Position numbers and translations under genes: made by a program. From contig NZ_JAMLIW010000007.1 of the NCBI RefSeq assembly GCF_023953935.1, forward strand, positions 82,627-146,626: DNA of 64,000 nucleotides, read 5' to 3'. A model generated the notes under the pieces. It worked only from the letters and a program-made list of their open reading frames with translations. It made no database searches and was not told the DNA's origin. Below, in pieces: positions 46,655 to 55,932 of the stretch (position 1 is the stretch's first letter; each line of letters opens with the position of its first letter). The DNA is from Thermomonas sp. GTDB taxonomy: Bacteria > Pseudomonadota > Gammaproteobacteria > Xanthomonadales > Xanthomonadaceae.

Positions 46655-47373
46655 TGCTGGTGGCGCAAGGCCTGCGCAAACGCTACGGCAAGCGCGATGT
46701 CGTCCACGCGTTCGACCTGAGCCTCGGTCCCGGCGAGGTGGTCGGCCTGCTCGGGCCCAACGGCGCCGGCAAGACCACCTGCTTCTACATGATCGTCGGC
46801 CTGATCGAGGCCGATGCCGGGCGGATCGTGCTGGATGACGTCGATATCACCGACCGCCCGATGTATGCCCGCGCCCGCCTCGGCCTGGGTTATCTGCCGC
46901 AGGAAGCCTCGGTGTTCCGCAAGCTCAGCGTGTCCGACAACCTGCGGCTGGTGCTGGAGCTGCGCCCGGACCTGGACGACGCCGGCCGCGAACACGAGCT
47001 CAATGTCCTGCTCGACGAACTGCAGATCGGCCACGTCGCCGAGCAGTCCGGCGCCAGCCTGTCCGGCGGTGAGCGCCGCCGGGTCGAAATCGCCCGCGCG
47101 CTGGCGGGCAAGCCGCGCATGATCCTGCTGGATGAGCCCTTCGCCGGCGTCGATCCCATCTCGGTCAACGAAATCCAGCGCATCGTCCGCCACCTGCGCG
47201 AAAAAGGCATCGGCGTGCTGATCACCGACCACAACGTCCGCGAAACCCTGGGCATCTGCGATCGCGCCTATATCCTGGCCGATGGCGCGGTGCTGGCGCA
47301 GGGCGCGCCGGCCGACCTGCTCGACAATCCGGACGTACGGCGGGTCTATCTCGGCGAGGGTTTCCGGCTGTAG
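46654..47373 (+). CDS. lptB: LPS export ABC transporter ATPase LptB
   Basis: Cytoplasmic ATPase powering LPS extraction with LptFG. Walker [10 protein letters not shown] near residue 36, Q-loop in [13 protein letters not shown] signature LSGGERRR and Walker B ILLDEPF followed by the H-loop DHN. 239 residues is standard for the family. Its partners LptF/LptG are not in this window. Confidence 0.97.
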   Translation: MLVAQGLRKRYGKRDVVHAFDLSLGPGEVVGLLGPNGAGKTTCFYMIVGLIEADAGRIVLDDVDITDRPMYARARLGLGYLPQEASVFRKLSVSDNLRLVLELRPDLDDAGREHELNVLLDELQIGHVAEQSGASLSGGERRRVEIARALAGKPRMILLDEPFAGVDPISVNEIQRIVRHLREKGIGVLITDHNVRETLGICDRAYILADGAVLAQGAPADLLDNPDVRRVYLGEGFRL

Positions 47374-47419
47374 CCGCGACGAGGCGGCAAGACAACGCCT
47401 TCGCGGCTATGCTTGGGGC

Positions 47420-48901
47420 GTGAAGCCTCGCCTGTCACCTTCGGTCCAACAGCAGCTCGTCCTGACGCCGCAGTTGCGTCTGGCGATCCGGCTGTTGCAG
47501 CTGTCCAGCGTCGAGCTGGAAGCGGAAATCAGCGAAGCCGTTGCCAGCAACCCGCTGCTAGACTGGACCGAAGCGCCGGGCGAGGACGGCCCGGATGCAG
47601 GCGACCTGCCCGAAGCCGTTCAAACCGCTCCGGAACCGATCCCGGAGAGTGCGCTGGACCCCGGGCCGGAGCCGGAGTTCGATCCCTGGCAGGAGTACGG
47701 ATCGCGCGCTGCCAGCGCCGAGCGCAGCGACGACCTCGGCCAGCCGGCGACCGAGGACAGCCTGCGCGACCACCTGCTGCTGCAGCTGCATCTTGGCCAC
47801 TTCAGCCCGCTGGAAACCCGCATCGGGGTCGCCCTGATCGAATCGATCGACGACGACGGCTACCTGCGCGACGACCTCGATACCCTGGCCGCCAGCCTGC
47901 GTCCGGAGCTCGACGTCCGCCCGGAACAGATGCTGCCGGTCCTGCACCGGATCCAGTGCTTCGACCCGGTCGGCGCCGGCGCCCGCAGCGTGACCGAATG
48001 CCTGCAAGCGCAGCTGCGCGCCCTGGCGGACGCCACGCCCGGCCGCGACCTGGCCCTGCTGATCGTCACCGGCCTGCTCGACCGCCTGCCGCGGCTGGGC
48101 CTGGCCGAACTCGCCTCCCAACTGGATTGCAGCCAGGAAGACGCCAAGGTGGCCGTTGCCTTGGTACAAAGCCTGGATCCGCGCCCCGGCTCGCGTTTCG
48201 GTGCGCTGCCCGAGGGCGCCTACGTCCGCCCGGACTGCGTCATCTGGCGCCATCAGGGCCTGTGGACCGTGGCGCTGGCCCCGGACGCCCAGCCCAGGAT
48301 CGGGCTGCAGCAGGATTATCAGCGCCTGCTCGGACGCACCTCTGGCGCCGATGCCGAGTACCTGCGCGGGCATCTGCAGGAGGCCCGCTGGCTGCTCAAG
48401 GCGCTGGAATCACGTTCCGATACCCTGCTGCGGGTGGTGCGCTGTCTGGTCCGCGAACAGGCCGGCTTCCTCGAATTCGGCCCGCAGGCGCTGCACCCGC
48501 TGACCCTGCGCGAGGTCGCCGCCGAGCTCGAACTGCACGAATCCACCGTCTCGCGCGCGGTGGCCGGGAAATTCGCCCACACCCCGCGCGGCACCTTGCC
48601 GCTGCGCGCATTCTTTGCGTCCGGGATCGAGACCGGGGCCGGCGGCAGCACCTCCAGCACGGCCATTCAGGACATGATCCGCAAACTGGTGGCCAACGAG
48701 AATCCGCTCAGGCCCTTGTCCGATGCCAAGCTTGCCGATACGTTGAAGAAGGAGGGAGTGCCGGTGGCCAGGCGCACCATCGCGAAATATCGCGAAGCCT
48801 TGCAGATTCCGGCCTCCCATGAACGCGTGCGCGTCGCCTCGGCGCTCGCGCCCGCACCGCGGCCACCCGGCTCGCGGCCCACTGCCGAAGGAGGTCCATG
48901 A
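47420..48901 (+). CDS. rpoN: RNA polymerase sigma-54 factor
   Basis: Alternative sigma factor reading -24/-12 promoters with AAA+ activators. The Gln-rich region I (LSPSVQQQLVLTPQLRLAIRLLQLS) is followed by an acidic region II, the core-binding region III, a helix-turn-helix (LREVAAELELHESTVSRAV) and the RpoN box ARRTIAKYRE near the end. 493 residues. GTG 47420 is the start because homology begins at once (KPRLSPS). Ends in ATGA with hpf. Confidence 0.96.
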   Translation: MKPRLSPSVQQQLVLTPQLRLAIRLLQLSSVELEAEISEAVASNPLLDWTEAPGEDGPDAGDLPEAVQTAPEPIPESALDPGPEPEFDPWQEYGSRAASAERSDDLGQPATEDSLRDHLLLQLHLGHFSPLETRIGVALIESIDDDGYLRDDLDTLAASLRPELDVRPEQMLPVLHRIQCFDPVGAGARSVTECLQAQLRALADATPGRDLALLIVTGLLDRLPRLGLAELASQLDCSQEDAKVAVALVQSLDPRPGSRFGALPEGAYVRPDCVIWRHQGLWTVALAPDAQPRIGLQQDYQRLLGRTSGADAEYLRGHLQEARWLLKALESRSDTLLRVVRCLVREQAGFLEFGPQALHPLTLREVAAELELHESTVSRAVAGKFAHTPRGTLPLRAFFASGIETGAGGSTSSTAIQDMIRKLVANENPLRPLSDAKLADTLKKEGVPVARRTIAKYREALQIPASHERVRVASALAPAPRPPGSRPTAEGGP

Positions 48902-49227
48902 TGCAGATCGAAATCTATGGCCAGCAGATCGAGGTGACGCCCGCCCTGCGCAGTTATGTCGAAACCCGCTTCGAGCGCCTTGAGCGCCGGGTCGACAAGG
49001 ATTGCGAAATCCGCGTCCAGCTCGCCCTCGAAAAACCCTCGCACAAGGCCATCGCCACGGTGAACCTGGCCGGCCGCACCCTGCACGGCGACGCCATCGG
49101 GCCAGACATGTACGCGGCGATCGACCTGCTGGTCGACAAGGTCGATCGCCTGCTGGTCAAGCACAAGGAAAAACAGACCGAACAGCGGCGCGGCGAAGGC
49201 CTGTCCCGCAGCGGCGGGGTCGGCTGA
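48898..49227 (+). CDS. hpf: Ribosome hibernation promoting factor
   Basis: Short-form HPF/YfiA-type protein (109 residues) that binds the 30S subunit in stationary phase. Pattern MQIEIYGQQIEVTPALRSYVETR and HGDAIGPDMYAAIDLLVDKVDRLLVKHKEK match the family; the C-terminus is a short Arg/Gly tail without the long-form dimerisation domain. Sits between rpoN and hprK, where ptsN is missing. Confidence 0.94.
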   Translation: MMQIEIYGQQIEVTPALRSYVETRFERLERRVDKDCEIRVQLALEKPSHKAIATVNLAGRTLHGDAIGPDMYAAIDLLVDKVDRLLVKHKEKQTEQRRGEGLSRSGGVG

Positions 49228-49260
49228 GGCCATGCCCGTGACCCCGCGACCGGTGCGCGC

Positions 49261-50217
49261 ATGAGCACGGCGCGCATCACCGCCGAGGAGCTGTTCACCA
49301 GCCAGCAGGAGCGGCTGGCGCTGCGCTGGCTGGCGGGGCAGCGTGGCGCCGCCGACCATGTCCTCGAAGCGGTCGATACGGTCGCTCGGCGGCCCTCGCT
49401 GGCCGGCTACCTCAACGCCATCTACCCCAACAAGGTCCAGATCCTCGGCTCCGAGGAACTCGAATGGCTGGACAGCCTCGACGCCCGCCTGCGCTGGGAG
49501 ACCATCCAGAAGCTGATCGCGTTCCGCCCGCTGGCGCTGGTGATCACCCGCAACCAGACCTGCCCCGAGGATCTGCGGCTGGCGGCCGAGGAATCCGACA
49601 CTCCGCTGTGGGTGTCGCCGCGCCGCGGCCACGAGCTGCTCAACCACATCCAGTACCTGCTGGCGCGGACGCTGGCGCCGCGGATCACCCTGCACGGCGT
49701 GTTCATGGAGATCTACTCGATCGGCGTGCTGATCACCGGCGAATCCGGATCCGGCAAAAGCGAGCTGGCGCTGGAACTGATCACCCGCGGCCACCGGCTG
49801 GTGGCCGACGACGCGCCGGAATTCACCCAGATCGCGCCCGACGTGCTCGACGGCACCTGCCCCGAGCTGCTGCAGGACATGCTGGAACTGCGCGGGCTGG
49901 GCGTGCTCAACATCCGCCAGATGTTCGGTGACACCGCGGTCAAGCGGAACAAGTATCTGCGCATGATCGTCCACCTCAGCAAGCCCACGCCCGGCAGCAG
50001 CGAAAGCGGCTTCGAGCGCCTCACCGGCGACCTCGGCATGCGCCGGGTGCTGGATCTGGACGTGCCGATGATCACGGTGCCGGTGATGGCCGGGCGCAAC
50101 CTCGCGGTGCTGACCGAGGCGGCGACGCGCATGCACATCCTGCGCAGCAAGGGCATCGACCCGGCCGCGGCCTTCCTCGCCCGCCACAGCCACTTCCTCG
50201 AACGCGCCACGCCGTGA
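49261..50217 (+). CDS. hprK: HPr kinase/phosphorylase
   Basis: Bifunctional enzyme that phosphorylates and dephosphorylates a seryl residue of HPr. 318 residues: N-terminal domain with [14 protein letters not shown], then the P-loop [14 protein letters not shown] near residue 160, HRLVADDA and the signature [14 protein letters not shown]. Proteobacterial HprK usually acts with PTS-Ntr components; none of those partners is encoded in this window. GTGA overlap with rapZ. Confidence 0.95.
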   Translation: MSTARITAEELFTSQQERLALRWLAGQRGAADHVLEAVDTVARRPSLAGYLNAIYPNKVQILGSEELEWLDSLDARLRWETIQKLIAFRPLALVITRNQTCPEDLRLAAEESDTPLWVSPRRGHELLNHIQYLLARTLAPRITLHGVFMEIYSIGVLITGESGSGKSELALELITRGHRLVADDAPEFTQIAPDVLDGTCPELLQDMLELRGLGVLNIRQMFGDTAVKRNKYLRMIVHLSKPTPGSSESGFERLTGDLGMRRVLDLDVPMITVPVMAGRNLAVLTEAATRMHILRSKGIDPAAAFLARHSHFLERATP

Positions 50218-51083
50218 ACGCACGCCCACTGCCCGACCTGGTCATCGTCAGCGGCATGTCCGGCTCGGGCAAATCCGGCGTGCTGCACGCGCTGGAAGAC
50301 CTCGGCTACTACTGCGTCGACAACCTGCCGGCGCAGCTGTTGCCCGAGTTCGTCCGCCGCATGCGCGACAACGACGCGGCGCCGACCCGGATCGCGGTCG
50401 GCATCGACGCGCGCAACTTCGGCGATCTGTCCGACGTGCCGATTGCCCTGTCCGAAGTCGGCGCGCTGGGCGCCAACCCGCGGCTGCTGTTCCTCGAGGC
50501 CCGCGACGAGGTGCTGCTGCGCCGCTACGCCGATACCCGCCGCCGGCACCCGCTCAGCCACCTCGGGCTGGCGCTGGCCGACGCCATTTCACTGGACCGG
50601 CAGGCGCTGCGGCCGCTGCGTCAGATCGCCGACGTGCTGATCGACACCAGCGAAATGAACGTCCACCAGATGCGTCGCAGCGTGCTCACCGAGTTCGGCC
50701 TGGTCGGCGCCGGGCTGTCGCTGCTGTTCCAGTCCTTCGCCTACCGCCACGGCGTCCCCGGCGACGCCGACTTCGTGTTCGATACCCGGGTCCTGCCGAA
50801 CCCGCACTGGGACGCGCGGCTGCGCCCGCTGTCCGGGCGTGACGACGACGTGCGCGCCTACCTCGACGCCCAACCCGAGGTGGACCTCTACGTCACCCAG
50901 GTCCAGGCCTTCCTCGACGGCTGGCTGCCCAAGCTGCGCTCGGAGACCCGCAGCTACGTGACGACCTGCTTCGGCTGCACCGGCGGCCGCCATCGCTCGG
51001 TCTATCTGGCCGAACGGCTGGCCCGGCACTGTCGCGCAACCGGCTGGGAGGAGGTTGCGGTGCACCACCGCGAGTTGGAATGA
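50214..51083 (+). CDS. rapZ: RNase adapter protein RapZ
   Basis: P-loop nucleotide-binding protein; in E. coli it brings the sRNA GlmZ to RNase E to tune glucosamine-6-phosphate synthase. 289 residues with Walker [10 protein letters not shown] near residue 15, DARNF Walker B-like segment, RRSVLTEFG and the C-terminal [14 protein letters not shown]-binding region. GTG start at 50214 overlaps the hprK stop (GTGA). Last gene of the operon; an intergenic palindrome region follows. Confidence 0.95.
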   Translation: MNARPLPDLVIVSGMSGSGKSGVLHALEDLGYYCVDNLPAQLLPEFVRRMRDNDAAPTRIAVGIDARNFGDLSDVPIALSEVGALGANPRLLFLEARDEVLLRRYADTRRRHPLSHLGLALADAISLDRQALRPLRQIADVLIDTSEMNVHQMRRSVLTEFGLVGAGLSLLFQSFAYRHGVPGDADFVFDTRVLPNPHWDARLRPLSGRDDDVRAYLDAQPEVDLYVTQVQAFLDGWLPKLRSETRSYVTTCFGCTGGRHRSVYLAERLARHCRATGWEEVAVHHRELE

Positions 51084-51116
51084 ACGCGGGCGCTGGCCGT
51101 TGCAGGCGATGACCTT

Positions 51117-51137
51117 GTAGGCGCGCTCCGCGCGCGG
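51117..51137 (+). repeat. GTAG-type REP-like palindrome
   Basis: GTAG (51117-51120) followed by GCGCGC-TCC-GCGCGC (51121-51135), the GTAG-plus-stem layout of REP elements described in Stenotrophomonas and pseudomonads. It starts the 375-bp gene-free stretch 51084-51458, which otherwise holds the two inverted repeats listed next. Confidence 0.6.
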
Positions 51138-51194
51138 CGGAAATGTCGCACCACTTGCGACTTCGCTGGACCTCCCTTGCGCTGCTCCCCGCCA

Positions 51195-51300
51195 GTTCGA
51201 CGGATTCCGCAGGCCTTTTGGGCAAATGTCCCCCGGCATCCGCCTGCGGCAGATGCCTCCTCCTTTACTTTGCCCAAAAGGCCTGCGGAATCCGTCGAAC
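51195..51300. repeat. Perfect 32-bp inverted repeat with 42-bp loop
   Basis: Arms 51195-51226 and 51269-51300 are exact reverse complements (starting GTTCGACGGATTCC, ending GGGCAAA). The loop contains a smaller CCGCCTGCGG palindrome. No coding sequence or transposase is present, so it resembles a palindromic mobile or extragenic element; it can form a very strong stem in RNA or cruciform in DNA. Confidence 0.9.
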
Positions 51301-51339
51301 CGGCGCGTGATTTTGAGGCCACGCACTGCGAGTAGCCAA

Positions 51340-51452
51340 CAGGTCGCGGGTTGCCCGCTGGGGTTCGAGCAGGCCATGGATGGCCTGCGCCCGCGAATCG
51401 AAGCTGGAGCGGAGTCCTGAGCGGCGAACCCCAGCGGGCAACCCGCGACCTG
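51340..51452. repeat. Perfect 28-bp inverted repeat enclosing a smaller palindrome
   Basis: Arms 51340-51367 and 51425-51452 (beginning CAGGTCGCGGG) are exact reverse complements. In the 57-bp loop an 18-bp palindrome (CAGGCCAT-GG-ATGGCCTG, 51370-51387) forms a nested hairpin. The right arm ends 7 bp before the pepQ stop, so the structure may also end pepQ transcription. Confidence 0.9.
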
Positions 51453-51458
51453 TGGCCC

Positions 51459-52781
51459 TCAAGCTTCGGCAAACGCCTCGCGGGTGAGATTGATCGGCGC
51501 ACCGTCGGTGCAGACCACGTCGTCCTCGATCCGGATCCCGCCGCAGGGCTTGAAGGCATCGACACGGTTCCAGTCCACCGCATCGGCATTGCCGGCGGCC
51601 TTGAGTTCATCCAGCAGCATGTCGATGAAATAGATGCCAGGTTCGATGGTGACCGTCATCCCCGGCTGCAGCGTGCGGGTCAGGCGCAGGAAGGGGTGAC
51701 CATCGGGCTTGGCGATCGTGCCGCCTTCGGCCGAGGCGGCAAAGCCGGCCACGTCGTGCACCTGCAGGCCGATGCCGTGGCCCAGCCCGTGCGGGAAGAA
51801 CGCGCGCGAGACGCCGCGCGCCACCGCTTCTTCGGCACCCACGCGCAGCACGCCGGCCTCGTGCAGCACCCCGGCCAGCGCCAGATGCGCGTCCAGATGC
51901 AGCTGGCGATAGTCGAGCCCGGGGCGCACCCGCGCCGCCAGCGCCTGCTGGGCCGCGTCCACGGCGGTGATCAGCGCGGCGAAATCGTCCTCGTGTGCCG
52001 AATAGGTGCGGGTGACGTCGGCCGCGTAGCCGCCGTGGTCGGCGCCGGCATCGATCAGGAAGCTGTGCAGCGGCTTCGGCGGCAGCCGATCCTGGGTCAT
52101 GTAGTGCAGGATCGCGGCGTGCTGGTTGAGCGCGATGATGTTGCCGTAGGGCAGGTCATTGGCGTCCTGGCCGGTGGCCTGGCAGTAGGCCAGATGGATG
52201 CCGAACTCGCTGGAGCCGGCGCGGAACGCGCGTTCGGCGGCGCGGTGGCCGCGCGCGGCGGTGCGGTTGGCGGCCGCCATCATCGCGATTTCGTAGGGCG
52301 TCTTGAACGCGCGCTGGTATTCGAGATACGCGACCGCCGCTGGCGGGTTGTCGGGCGTGAACTCGCCCAGCGCGCTTTGCGGTTCACCCAGGATCGCGCA
52401 GCGCGACGCATCGGGTGGAAGCTGCGCCAGCGCGTCTTCGGGAGTGCGGATGATGGTGATGTCGAACTGCTCGGCCCAATAACCGTCAGGTTCACGCGGC
52501 ACCGTGTGCCAGTAGTCGTGCGGCTGCAGGAAGATGAGCCTGGGCCGCTGGCCGGGGGTGATGCCCAGCCAGCTGCCCGGCGCGTTGGTCAACGGCAGCC
52601 AGGCCTTGAACTGGGGATTGACCGCGTAGGGGTAGTCAAGATCGTCGAATGCCCGCAGGTGCAGCGTGCCACTGGGGATCACCAGATGGTCGCGCTGGCA
52701 GCGTCGCAGCGCTTCGGCGGCGCGCTGCTGGAGCACCTGGAGGTGGTCGGCGTAATGCGTGGCGATGGTCTGGGTGCGCAT
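51459..52781 (-). CDS. pepQ: Xaa-Pro dipeptidase
   Basis: M24 'pita-bread' metallopeptidase that hydrolyses X-Pro dipeptides. 440 residues, close to the 443 of E. coli PepQ. Metal ligands: Asp in LIDAGADHGG and ADVTRTY, His in HGLGHGIGL, Glu in TIEPGIYF and GIRIEDD. The N-terminal domain matches PepQ (THYADHLQVLQQRA). ATG 52781 is chosen since earlier in-frame sequence is unrelated. It is a single gene, downstream of the PilZ-DUF1631 genes on the same strand. Confidence 0.94.
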   Translation of the reverse strand: MRTQTIATHYADHLQVLQQRAAEALRRCQRDHLVIPSGTLHLRAFDDLDYPYAVNPQFKAWLPLTNAPGSWLGITPGQRPRLIFLQPHDYWHTVPREPDGYWAEQFDITIIRTPEDALAQLPPDASRCAILGEPQSALGEFTPDNPPAAVAYLEYQRAFKTPYEIAMMAAANRTAARGHRAAERAFRAGSSEFGIHLAYCQATGQDANDLPYGNIIALNQHAAILHYMTQDRLPPKPLHSFLIDAGADHGGYAADVTRTYSAHEDDFAALITAVDAAQQALAARVRPGLDYRQLHLDAHLALAGVLHEAGVLRVGAEEAVARGVSRAFFPHGLGHGIGLQVHDVAGFAASAEGGTIAKPDGHPFLRLTRTLQPGMTVTIEPGIYFIDMLLDELKAAGNADAVDWNRVDAFKPCGGIRIEDDVVCTDGAPINLTREAFAEA

Positions 52782-52837
52782 CGAAGGTGCCTTGCGAAAG
52801 CGGGGAGCTTCATTTTGCCGCAGGTGGGCGTGACCGG

Positions 52838-53179
52838 TCAGCCGTCGCCCGCACCGATCCACTGCTGCAGGCACGCGATGTCCTGCTCCGAGATGGCGAT
52901 GAAGTGAGTGCCCACCCAATACATCCCCGGCGTTTCCGCCGGTTGCTGCCAGACCTGATTCACGCCGACTTCGCAATCAACCTCGTGCGTCCCTCCCTTC
53001 GGGCAGGCGAAGCGAAGCTGGTACAGCGCATTGTCGTTGGTGGGCGTGCGGGTGATCAGGAGCATGCCGGTTGCGGAGATGTTGCTGATACGCCCCATCG
53101 GCTTGTCGGTCATCATGTCGATGACTTGGACATTGATATCGAGGGTGCGCCGCGGCGTCCGGCGGGCTTCTTCGTTCAT
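52838..53179 (-). CDS. PilZ-domain protein (copy 1)
   Basis: 113-residue single-domain PilZ protein, a likely cyclic-di-GMP receptor. Binding motifs: RRTPRR near residue 6 (RxxxR type) and NISATG (N/DxSxxG) near residue 33, followed by the beta-barrel with VGTHFIAIS. Start ATG 53179 overlaps the stop of the adjacent DUF1631 gene as ATGA, so they are translated together. A paralogous PilZ lies in the next pair. Confidence 0.88.
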   Translation of the reverse strand: MNEEARRTPRRTLDINVQVIDMMTDKPMGRISNISATGMLLITRTPTNDNALYQLRFACPKGGTHEVDCEVGVNQVWQQPAETPGMYWVGTHFIAISEQDIACLQQWIGAGDG

Positions 53180-55527
53180 GCGGGATCTCCTGCGGTTGCC
53201 GGGCGCCCGGAGAAGTTGCGCAGGGCGGACAACGTGGCGTCCCATGCGCGGTCGATCAGGCGCGGGCGGGTCATGTCGACGACGCGCACCTGCCCCTTGA
53301 CCATCAGCCTGGCCAGGCTGTCCAGCGACTGCTCGCCCAAGCGCTGCCCGCGCTGGTTCACGAACAGCGCGTTGTCGGTGACGGAGCTGAACCACGCCAG
53401 ACGACGGCGTGCGGTGTCGCCCTGCTGGTTGATGGTGAACTCCAGCCAGGTCCCGAACGGCAGTCGCAGCAGGTAGCGGTGGCGCGCTTCTTCTGCGTCG
53501 GTGCGCGGCACGTGCTCGGGCGTGGCCTCACGCGGCACTTCCTGCGCGAGGCGGGTGTGTGCGACGGGGCTGGCTTCGGGATGCGCATCGGCGGACGATG
53601 GTTCTTCGGTGGCCTCGATGTTGCCGGTCAGGCGTTGGGCAACGGCCGCCGCATCGTCCGCGTGGTAGCCGATCTGCGACAGTGAAGCCTGTACCGTATC
53701 GGCCAGCGCGGCATCGGGGGCGGAGGCGTCCCGTGACTGGAGCCGGGTGACGATGTGCCGAGTTGTCGCAAGTTGCCCGGTCCACTCCGGCGAGGCTTCG
53801 CCATGCCGCAAGAGAGTCAGTGTCAGGGCGTCCAGCCAGACCTGCTGGAACAACGTGGCGGCATCGTGCGGCAGCGGCGTGTTCCCGACGGCAGCGGTAA
53901 TCGTGGCAAGCGCAAGCTGCCTGGCGACCTCGAGTTTTTCTTTGCCGCGCGCCGCATCGACCTGACGGCGCTCGGCCAGTTTGGCCTTGCGTTCCGAGTT
54001 GCGGGCGCGTGCCTGGTACGTCGTGTTGGCCTTGCTGAAGGCGTCCGCGTCGCGCTGGTGGGTCTCGACCACCTGCCTGACGGCCTCGATCAGCGCGGCG
54101 ATGACGTCAGGATCCACGTCGTCTTCATCCAGCCAGCGGGCACCCGCTTCGGCGGCGGCGTTGATCAGCTGCCGGCCGGGATGGTCAGGACGCTCGAGAA
54201 ACGCGCGATCGCGCAGTGCCAGCTTGATCGTGGGCACCTGCAACTGCTTGAGCAGCGTTGCGGCGGTGCTGCTGGGCCGGATTTCGCCCTCGATGTTTCC
54301 ATACAGCAGATCGAGCAGTTCGAAGGTGTCGCTGTCCTCGCTGGCCAGATCGGTCGATTGCCCGTGCTGATGGCGAAGATGGGCAAGGGTGTCCTGCTGG
54401 ATCTGCGCGATGTTCATGGACAGCGGGCGGGCGTCATCCGCGGCAAACGCCGGCAGCGCGCCAAGTAGTTGTTCACGGGTCACGGTGACCAGCGCAGCGG
54501 GTGGCACTGGAGTGCCCGCGGCATGCTGCGACTCGCGCCGATTGGCCAGCAGCTGGCGCAGCGTGTCGAAGGTGAGGTCAATGGCGCTGTCGATGGTGTC
54601 TGCGGCGGCGGCGTCGGCATGGAGCGCTGACCCAGGCAGTTCGACAGGGCTGTCGGGAAAAGCGGAACCGGAACCGGAACCGGGGCTGGCGCCGAAGCCG
54701 GAACCGGGGTGCGGGCTTGGACGGTTCTCCCGCTGCGCAGGCGCGTCAGCGGACTGTTCCGCTGCCTGCTTGCTGGGCACGGGCCGCCTGTCATTCGCCG
54801 CCTGCGGACTGCCTTGAGGTTTCATGCGCAGCCAGGATTGGCGGAGATTGCGCAAGACGCCATGCTCTTCCATCGTGGTGTTGATCAGGTCGACCAGATG
54901 CGCATGCTGCGCCATGAGTTTGCGGTCGAAGCTGCGGTAGAGATGCTGCCGGGTCTCGGCCGACAGGGGCATCCGGCCGGCGACCTCACGCAGCACCGAG
55001 CACAGGGCGTGCGGGCCGTAGGGCACCTGTTCCGCGTCCAGTGCCGGCGATGCAATCAAGACGGCGAAGCGCTGGCCGAGCTGACGCAGGCCGGTGTTCG
55101 CGTGCTTGCTGCCGCGGGTGGCGATGTCGTTGAGCAGGACGGTCTCATCCATGGCGATGTTGCCGACCAGGGACAAGGCTTGGTCGCCGGGCCACGCCGA
55201 AGCCCCGGTGGTGCCGGAGGGCGCGGGCGCTTTGCCGAGGCTGTCCGCGAGGGTGGCGAGAAAATCCGTCACGAACCTGGCGCTGCATCCGCGCACATCG
55301 CGCAGCGCCATCAGGTATTCCGATTGCAGGCTGGTGGTCGGGGCCTGGTCGGCCAGCTTGAACAGCGCGTCTTCCAGGTCCGCAATGACCGCTTGCAGCA
55401 GGGGCGTCAGCGCGGTGGCCGCGGTCCGGGTGACGTGGTCCACGATCTGGGCCACGCGTCGTGGCGAGGTGGCGGATTTGAATGTCGGGGTGATAGCGGG
55501 ACCGATTGAAGACATTACGGGCTCCAT
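53176..55527 (-). CDS. DUF1631 protein (copy 1)
   Basis: 783-residue mostly helical cytoplasmic protein of the DUF1631 family; no catalytic motif recognised. Distinct parts: N-terminal helical region (1-240), an acidic/Gly-Ser-Pro low-complexity linker (about 245-300), a conserved core with HPGRQLINAAAEAGARWLDEDD, a Lys/Arg-rich coiled segment (NSERKAKLAERRQVDAARGKEK) and a C-terminal domain ending WLEFTINQQGDTARRRLAWFS then NQRGQRLGEQSL, which may be PilZ-like. Start ATG 55527 or 55515. Stop overlaps PilZ copy 1 (ATGA). Confidence 0.85.
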   Translation of the reverse strand: MEPVMSSIGPAITPTFKSATSPRRVAQIVDHVTRTAATALTPLLQAVIADLEDALFKLADQAPTTSLQSEYLMALRDVRGCSARFVTDFLATLADSLGKAPAPSGTTGASAWPGDQALSLVGNIAMDETVLLNDIATRGSKHANTGLRQLGQRFAVLIASPALDAEQVPYGPHALCSVLREVAGRMPLSAETRQHLYRSFDRKLMAQHAHLVDLINTTMEEHGVLRNLRQSWLRMKPQGSPQAANDRRPVPSKQAAEQSADAPAQRENRPSPHPGSGFGASPGSGSGSAFPDSPVELPGSALHADAAAADTIDSAIDLTFDTLRQLLANRRESQHAAGTPVPPAALVTVTREQLLGALPAFAADDARPLSMNIAQIQQDTLAHLRHQHGQSTDLASEDSDTFELLDLLYGNIEGEIRPSSTAATLLKQLQVPTIKLALRDRAFLERPDHPGRQLINAAAEAGARWLDEDDVDPDVIAALIEAVRQVVETHQRDADAFSKANTTYQARARNSERKAKLAERRQVDAARGKEKLEVARQLALATITAAVGNTPLPHDAATLFQQVWLDALTLTLLRHGEASPEWTGQLATTRHIVTRLQSRDASAPDAALADTVQASLSQIGYHADDAAAVAQRLTGNIEATEEPSSADAHPEASPVAHTRLAQEVPREATPEHVPRTDAEEARHRYLLRLPFGTWLEFTINQQGDTARRRLAWFSSVTDNALFVNQRGQRLGEQSLDSLARLMVKGQVRVVDMTRPRLIDRAWDATLSALRNFSGRPATAGDPA

Positions 55528-55581
55528 CCGGAATGTTTGTTGGCCGTCAGGCGTCGGCCTGTCGTCATCGGGGGCAGGCCG

Positions 55582-55932
55582 TCATCCAGGCGGCCTGGTG
55601 GGTGCTTCGGACCACTGTCGAAGCAGGAGGGCAGTTTCCGGGGCCAGGCCGATGAAGCGCATGCCCACGTAATGCTGCCCCGGAGCGCCGGCAGGGGCCT
55701 GCCAGAGCACGTGGGCGCCGACCTCGACCGTCGGCAATGGGCGGCCGTCGTCATTCAGGCAGAAACGGAATTGGAACAGCGCGTCATCGGGCAGCGGGGC
55801 GCTGGCGATCAGGAGCAGGCCGCCGGCGGACACGTCACCGAGGATTCCCACCGTCTCCTCGGCGATGGTGTCGAAGACCTCGACGCGCCCGACCACCGCG
55901 CGGCGCGGATGGCGGCGCTGTTCAATGCCCAT
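55582..55932 (-). CDS. PilZ-domain protein (copy 2)
   Basis: 116-residue PilZ protein paralogous to the one at 52838. The cyclic-di-GMP signature is intact: RRHPRR at residues 6-11 and DVSAGG near residue 33, then the barrel with YVGMRFIGLAPE. Its start overlaps the 3' end of DUF1631 copy 2 by 11 bp. Followed by a 54-bp gap to DUF1631 copy 1. Confidence 0.88.
   Translation of the reverse strand: MGIEQRRHPRRAVVGRVEVFDTIAEETVGILGDVSAGGLLLIASAPLPDDALFQFRFCLNDDGRPLPTVEVGAHVLWQAPAGAPGQHYVGMRFIGLAPETALLLRQWSEAPTRPPG

Noticed and set aside
51195-51452. Insertion sequence
   Set aside because: Inverted repeats present but no transposase frame or target duplication could be seen; kept as repeats only.
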